Assembly: GCF_014633365.1 (NCBI RefSeq)
Contig: NC_068351.1
Span: 19,271,366 to 19,335,365 of the forward strand
DNA length: 64,000 bases
Origin: Diospyros lotus
Taxonomy: Eukaryota > Streptophyta > Magnoliopsida > Ericales > Ebenaceae
Direction of reading: 5' to 3'
Position numbers and translations under genes: made by a program. The notes beneath the pieces are model-generated. The model worked only from the letters and a program-made list of their open reading frames with translations, searched no databases and had not been told where the DNA came from. The stretch's first letter is position 1, and the number at the start of each line of letters is the position of its first letter. This document shows, one piece after another, positions 59,446-64,000 of this stretch.

Positions 59446-60502
59446 CCTTCAACCATATTAGTGCCTGCAATTACTCTTAAGGTGACCTTGGCCCCATTTC
59501 TGGAATTTACACCAGCCCCCCAGAACTTCTGAAAACCATACTTTCTCTCCCTAGCTTTCAGAAATCAATTAATTTAATTATTCACTTATTATTTCCAAAT
59601 AAAATAATTAATCGTCCTAATTGCCCACTTCCTCAAACAACATAACTTATTATTTTTCCTTAAGTCCTCAAATATTCAATGATCATCCCAAGCACCAGAA
59701 TTAATAATGTTTATTTATCTCAAAAATTATAGGATATTACAATTTTTCCCAAATATATTTTCATAAAAATACATAAAAAAATTTTAAAAAAATATAAAAA
59801 AAATCCAAAATTTACCTAAGCTCCACGCACCCTCATGTGCTTGTGCGTGAAAGGTTGGTGCGTGTTCTTCACGCGCTGGTTGTCTCCACCCTCTTATCGG
59901 TCGCCGGCGATGCCCCGATAGTCAATTTCTTCTTCCAATCTTGGCCTACTCATTGCTCTGATCATGATGGAACCCTTGGGTGCACAAAATGATGGCCGAA
60001 AGTGCCTCGATTAGGGGGGTTTAAACTTCAGCTCCGGCAAACCCTCGTGATTCTATTTAAGCTTAAACACCACTCAAGCAAGTTCCAAAACTTCTCAAAT
60101 TCTCCAAAAATGAACCTCACTCACTCAAGAACAAAAGCCCCTTATCTAAGAATTTCGAATCACTCTCAAAGATACACAATTTGAAGTTTAATTTTTGATG
60201 TATTCGGTCACCTCAAACCCTCTATTTATATTCGATTTTTTGTCCAAAACGAACCATGCCTAGTCAAATCCAAGTCATTAATGCTTGATACAACCTTAGA
60301 TAGCCTCAAATCATGTTGATTTTCCCCGAACACCCTTCTCCCGAATTTTTGGTGACCCTCGGCTATACCCCACCTTACTGACGTCAAATCACGGCCATAC
60401 TTAGCCATTTCTCAGCCATGCCCCATCCCAATCGACCCACCATGCTGTGGGGCCCATTTTCGTGCCTTTAGATGACCTTAACGACATCGGTTGGAGGTTG
60501 GC

Positions 60503-63217
60503 TGTAAGCACCCCCACCTGGATATCCCAACCACTCGAACTACTCGAATGGGAGCGCCTACGGAAGGAGAAAGAATGAAGCACAAGACATAAACCACCCT
60601 GGCATGCATACATAAGAATTAAAACAGCGGAAGCTAAGTTGTACACATGCATGCACTACGGGTACTCCGCTAGCTCAGCGATCATAAGATAAAAAAAACA
60701 CATACAAACTCCTGTGCCAACATACATGAGACACAAGAAATGACCTAGCACAGTCAAAACTAATAGAGTAAATCCTACTCAGACATCAGAGTTGACGGGG
60801 ACTGACGGAACTGCTTGTACACCATGCCGACTTTGCCGCTAGAACCTGACTCCCTTGCCCTTGACCCACACTGCCACTACCTGGAATGATGGAAAGCAAA
60901 GTGAGTCGAGAGACTCAGCAAACAAAAAGAAAGAAAGGCAGAAGGCTGAACATATCCCGTAAACTCTCCCCAGAACACCAAACCCCCAAGCACACACAAG
61001 CCATGAGACAACCAACACAGTATAAAAGCGTAAATAAAAGCACATATCCGTCCCTAGGGCCCACACAAGACACACGTCACCCAAGTTCCATACCAACCTG
61101 TTGTTGCCTTATAGGCAAAAAATATCTCCAATAAACCTATGCGCGCCATCCCGAGTCGGTGCTCCTATCACTCGTGTGCTTGCATCGGTTCTCCTTACAC
61201 CCGAGCTGTAGAATAACCGAGCCGTAGGCTCCCTCAGAACGGTCCTCCCGTTTAAGACCAGTGAACTGTCAGTAACCATGCAATGCACATAAAAATGCAA
61301 TGGCGTAGTGAGCATCAACGTGATACACTAGCGCCCATACATCCAGGCATCTGGCAATGCTCCACCCACATAGTAAACCACACGCAATGCATATGCCCAT
61401 GCCAAATGCACTCTAACCATGCTAGAATGTCCGTGCCCAAGCATACTCAATAAATGAATATCCCAACATGCATCTCGTACCCATGTGCATATTAAACCAT
61501 GAACGGTAATACATCATATCGAGTCCTGCAGTAAATCACATAATGGCAGAGCTAGCTAGTAGTGTCCGGCACCGATCAACGGTCAGTGACTAGGAGTGTC
61601 CGCCTGACGATCCACTTTAGGGTCGTACAGTAGTCTACCCCAACGTCACCAAACAGCCGACCCCTGCCTCACTGCTCGATAGCTCTAACCAACTCACACC
61701 CGAGAAATCCATAAATAAACCCGCATATCTAGGAACCTAATCCCCAAGTTGGGTTCAGCATCATTCCGAAAAGAATGGGGGGGGTATAAACCCCCGTAGG
61801 CACACAACAAATAAAATTCTAGAAGTCCCAGATTTAATTTAAATTATACCAAATGAATAATAACTCAATAAGTAATGCTAGGCGCCGAATTGGAGTAAGG
61901 GAGGGGGTAAAATACAAGAAACAACGGGGACTTACACGGAGATTGTAGGATTTACAATGGGGGTTTAGAGCTTGCATTTACACGATTGTTTCTTTCCTTT
62001 CTTGCACTCCCGTTGCAAAGTAAAACGTTTCCTAATAATTAATAAAATCATAGCTTACATTAAGCGAATTTAACCGTGTAATATAAATAATTTAACCGTA
62101 TAAAATTCTTAAACATATAACGCTTCTAGTACTTTTTACCCATGTAGGCACACCGCAAATAAAACCCCAATGAATCTTATATTTAATTTAAATTAAATCA
62201 TGTCAATAACATCCTCAATTTATATAGTTAATATGCAACACCGAAACGAGTTAAGGGAAGGCGTGGGGTTCATAAAATAAAATGAGATCGCAAAGGTAGA
62301 GGGAGCTTCCCTCGTTTTAGCAGATTACAACATTGTTATGCCTACACGCCACTAAAATAAAACACGCTACAAATTAGAATAAATTCCCAAAATTAATAAA
62401 ATTGGGCCCAAAATAAAATTCCAACCGTGCATAATGATTCACATAGATTTCTCTACTTACATAGCTAATTAATATTCAATTAAACCTAAATTAATCTTGA
62501 ATTTCTTCTCCAATTAAGCCTCTGCGCGCACTTCTTCTTCTCTGAAATTTCCTTACTACTCACTGCTCAAAATGTATCTCGAATGCTCCCAAAATAAAGA
62601 GTTAAAATAGAAAAAAGAGAAGCCGCCAGAAGCTGCCTTGTGGTAGCTCAATTTAGCCCACCGCCTTGCCCAAAACGAGGATGGCTGGAAAAATCTAGCC
62701 TAAATTCCTCCCAGCGCGTGCACACCAGCGGGTTCAATCCCACACCTGGTCCCTGGGTCCCTCGCGCACGTGCCGCCTGTGCTACTTGCCATCGTTAACA
62801 TATACACACACTAAATTAAATTTAAGGCAATCCTACAACAGTTTCTCAATATTACACTTAAATGCCACAACTTCCAGAAATCTCATATATAGCCCCAAAA
62901 CTCTCATTTCCCTTCATTACACTTATACTCCAAACATTCCTAAAAATTCACCTAATTATTTCCATCATTAGTTCCATAAAGATTTCCAAGTAATTTAATT
63001 AATTACCCTTAATTTCCTATTTCCCCAAAACGGCATACACTTTTATTATTTTTCCTTAAATCTCTAAATAATTTAATATTTTCTTTAAACTCCCAAATAA
63101 ACGATAGTCACCATAAATACAATAATTATGAATTACCAACTGCTCCCATAATAATTCTCAGCTGCCCCTGATTAAATTAATAATCATTAATTATTCCCAA
63201 ATTACCGGGATATTACA
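60503..63217 (-). mobile_element. Solo LTR E inside A (TSD TTGGC), complete
   Basis: On the minus strand it starts TGTAATATCCCGG (63217) and ends GGGGGTGCTTACA (60503), 2715 bp, with TTGGC at 60498-60502 and 63218-63222. Same family as 1-2325. Hairpin TGAGTC-gaga-GACTCA at 60902-60917. No internal domain. ORFs such as 60839-61096 or 61109-61318 on the minus strand have no domain. Confidence 0.95.
60902..60917 (-). other. Hairpin in solo LTR E
   Basis: On the minus strand TGAGTC-TCTC-GACTCA, 399 bp before the LTR 3' end; equivalent to 1911-1926. Confidence 0.6.
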
Positions 63218-63819
63218 TTGGCCGACGATGGTAGTGACTTGGACGGCGGTGGCCATGGCTGTCTTTTTGAAATTTTATATTTTGGCCCCCTATTATTTTT
63301 TAATTCCATTTTAACCCTTATTCAAAGTACCCTTTGAACCCCTAAGTTCCAATCTCTTCATTTATCCCAACAAGTTTGAAAAAATATCACTTTTAACCCT
63401 AGAATTTAAAATTACACTTAGGCCTGAAACTTAAGTAAAATCACGTTTGATCACAAATCCTTTTGTTTTGCCTCGAACCCACTTCAGGGTTATTCCTTAT
63501 GCAACACTTAAATCCTCTCGGGGTTCTGTTGCCTTTTTGAAAGTCCCTTACAATGATTCAGTTTCCTAGGCTGCATTGCAGCTGTACCGAAAACAATTCC
63601 TATTTTGATTTCTTTTCACATCATAAATCTTTTCTCAAAATACTCTTCAATGATATACCTTTCTTTTTGGAAATTTATGTTTCGGGTATTCCCTTCCATT
63701 GATTTGGTAGTTTCGAATCCTTAAACTATCTTCTAGACTTATGTCAACGACACGAAATATGCAATACTTTACGTAATAATGATATATTTATTTATTTCAA
63801 CTTGGGATATTACATCCAT

Positions 63820-64000
63820 CATAGGAAGAATCGCCAGTGCAAAACGGGTTTAAATGTGCAGAAATTCTAAAAAATTCCAAATTTTAGGTCAATTTTTACA
63901 GATCTGATTCAAGCTCAATATTTGGTCAAATACCACAAACAAAATATCAAAATTGAAGTTCAAGAACTCTAGTTTCTAGAATAATAAACGAATTCACATT
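63820..64000. other. Flank of the nest
   Basis: Sequence after the second TCCAT; no gene or repeat recognised in this short piece. It is the pre-insertion neighbour of 36590. Confidence 0.5.

Larger units (their letters stand above)
37629..59741 (-). mobile_element. Solo LTR B inside A (TSD ATTTT)
   Basis: On the minus strand it starts TGTAATATCC (59741) and ends with the complement of tgtaacagcc (37629). ATTTT lies at 37624-37628 and 59742-59746. Own segments are 37629-38598 and 58117-59741, about 2.6 kb. It is related to the LTR family of 1-2325 and 60503-63217 (shared gatggaaag..ggtgagtc block; hairpin at 37936-37951). It carries a 31-bp minisatellite at 38333-38576 and was split by element C. 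Confidence 0.87.
36595..63814 (-). mobile_element. Solo LTR A, outermost host of the nest (TSD TCCAT)
   Basis: On the minus strand it starts TGTAATATCCC (63814) and ends GGGTGTTACA (36595). TCCAT lies at 36590-36594 and 63815-63819. Own segments: 36595-37628, 59747-60502 and 63223-63814, about 2.4 kb together; the rest is later insertions. A hairpin TTAGAT..ATCTAA is at 37050-37069 with the palindromic ggaacgtttgaatgttcc at 37016-37033, the same order as in the LTR at 31669-33753. Only one LTR lies between the TSDs, so it is a solo LTR. Confidence 0.88.

Overview
The window is repeat-dominated nuclear DNA of a flowering plant. The evidence is the set of element families (Ty1/copia, Ty3/gypsy, a Cassandra TRIM, an L1-type LINE, hAT, PIF/Harbinger and CACTA remnants) and one recognisable plant gene. 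The host species cannot be named from the sequence. I see only one ordinary host gene: an intronless NIMIN-type gene (NPR1/NIM1-interacting protein) at 23601-23930 on the + strand. Its GC-rich ORF stands out from AT-rich surroundings, and just upstream lie clustered TGACG (as-1-like) sites and a W-box.

Left part (1-36.6 kb). A gypsy-type LTR cut by the window edge ends at 2325, inside a PIF/Harbinger transposase remnant. Next come a copia integrase remnant (about 4.0-4.5 kb), MITE-like and degenerate LTR sequence, a four-copy tandem array (10.2-10.7 kb) and a non-autonomous PIF-like element. A decayed hAT transposase (14.0-18.4 kb) is split by a 1.8-kb solo LTR with TSD CAATT. A LINE ORF1 remnant (19.6-22.1 kb) is split by a complete Cassandra element whose LTRs carry 5S-rRNA-like sequence (TSD CAAAC). 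A non-autonomous hAT element (22.2-23.1 kb) lies just before the NIMIN gene. Downstream are LTR fragments, a hAT MITE with a perfect 8-bp TSD (31.0 kb), two more LTRs and duplicated CACTA ends.

Right part (36.6-63.8 kb). This is one Russian-doll structure resolved by terminal TG..CA dinucleotides and target-site duplications. Solo LTR A (36595-63814, TSD TCCAT) was hit by solo LTR B (37629-59741, TSD ATTTT) and solo LTR E (60503-63217, TSD TTGGC). B was hit by gypsy-like element C (38599-58111, TSD GCCGT), which has two LTRs and an apparently non-coding interior. The 3' LTR of C was hit by copia element D (48142-57444, minus strand). D lost the outer end of its 5' LTR in a deletion whose junction carries a fold-back and a short copy of nearby sequence.

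No element here looks able to move by itself: coding regions are frameshifted or carry stops, and several visible lesions are G-to-A or C-to-T changes, as expected for methylated, silenced DNA. The most unusual general signal is a short hairpin about 300-550 bp before the 3' end of several different gypsy-type LTRs. Its stem sequence differs between families while its position and shape persist. The NIMIN locus is expected to act in salicylic-acid signalling; the rest of the window is mobile-element history.
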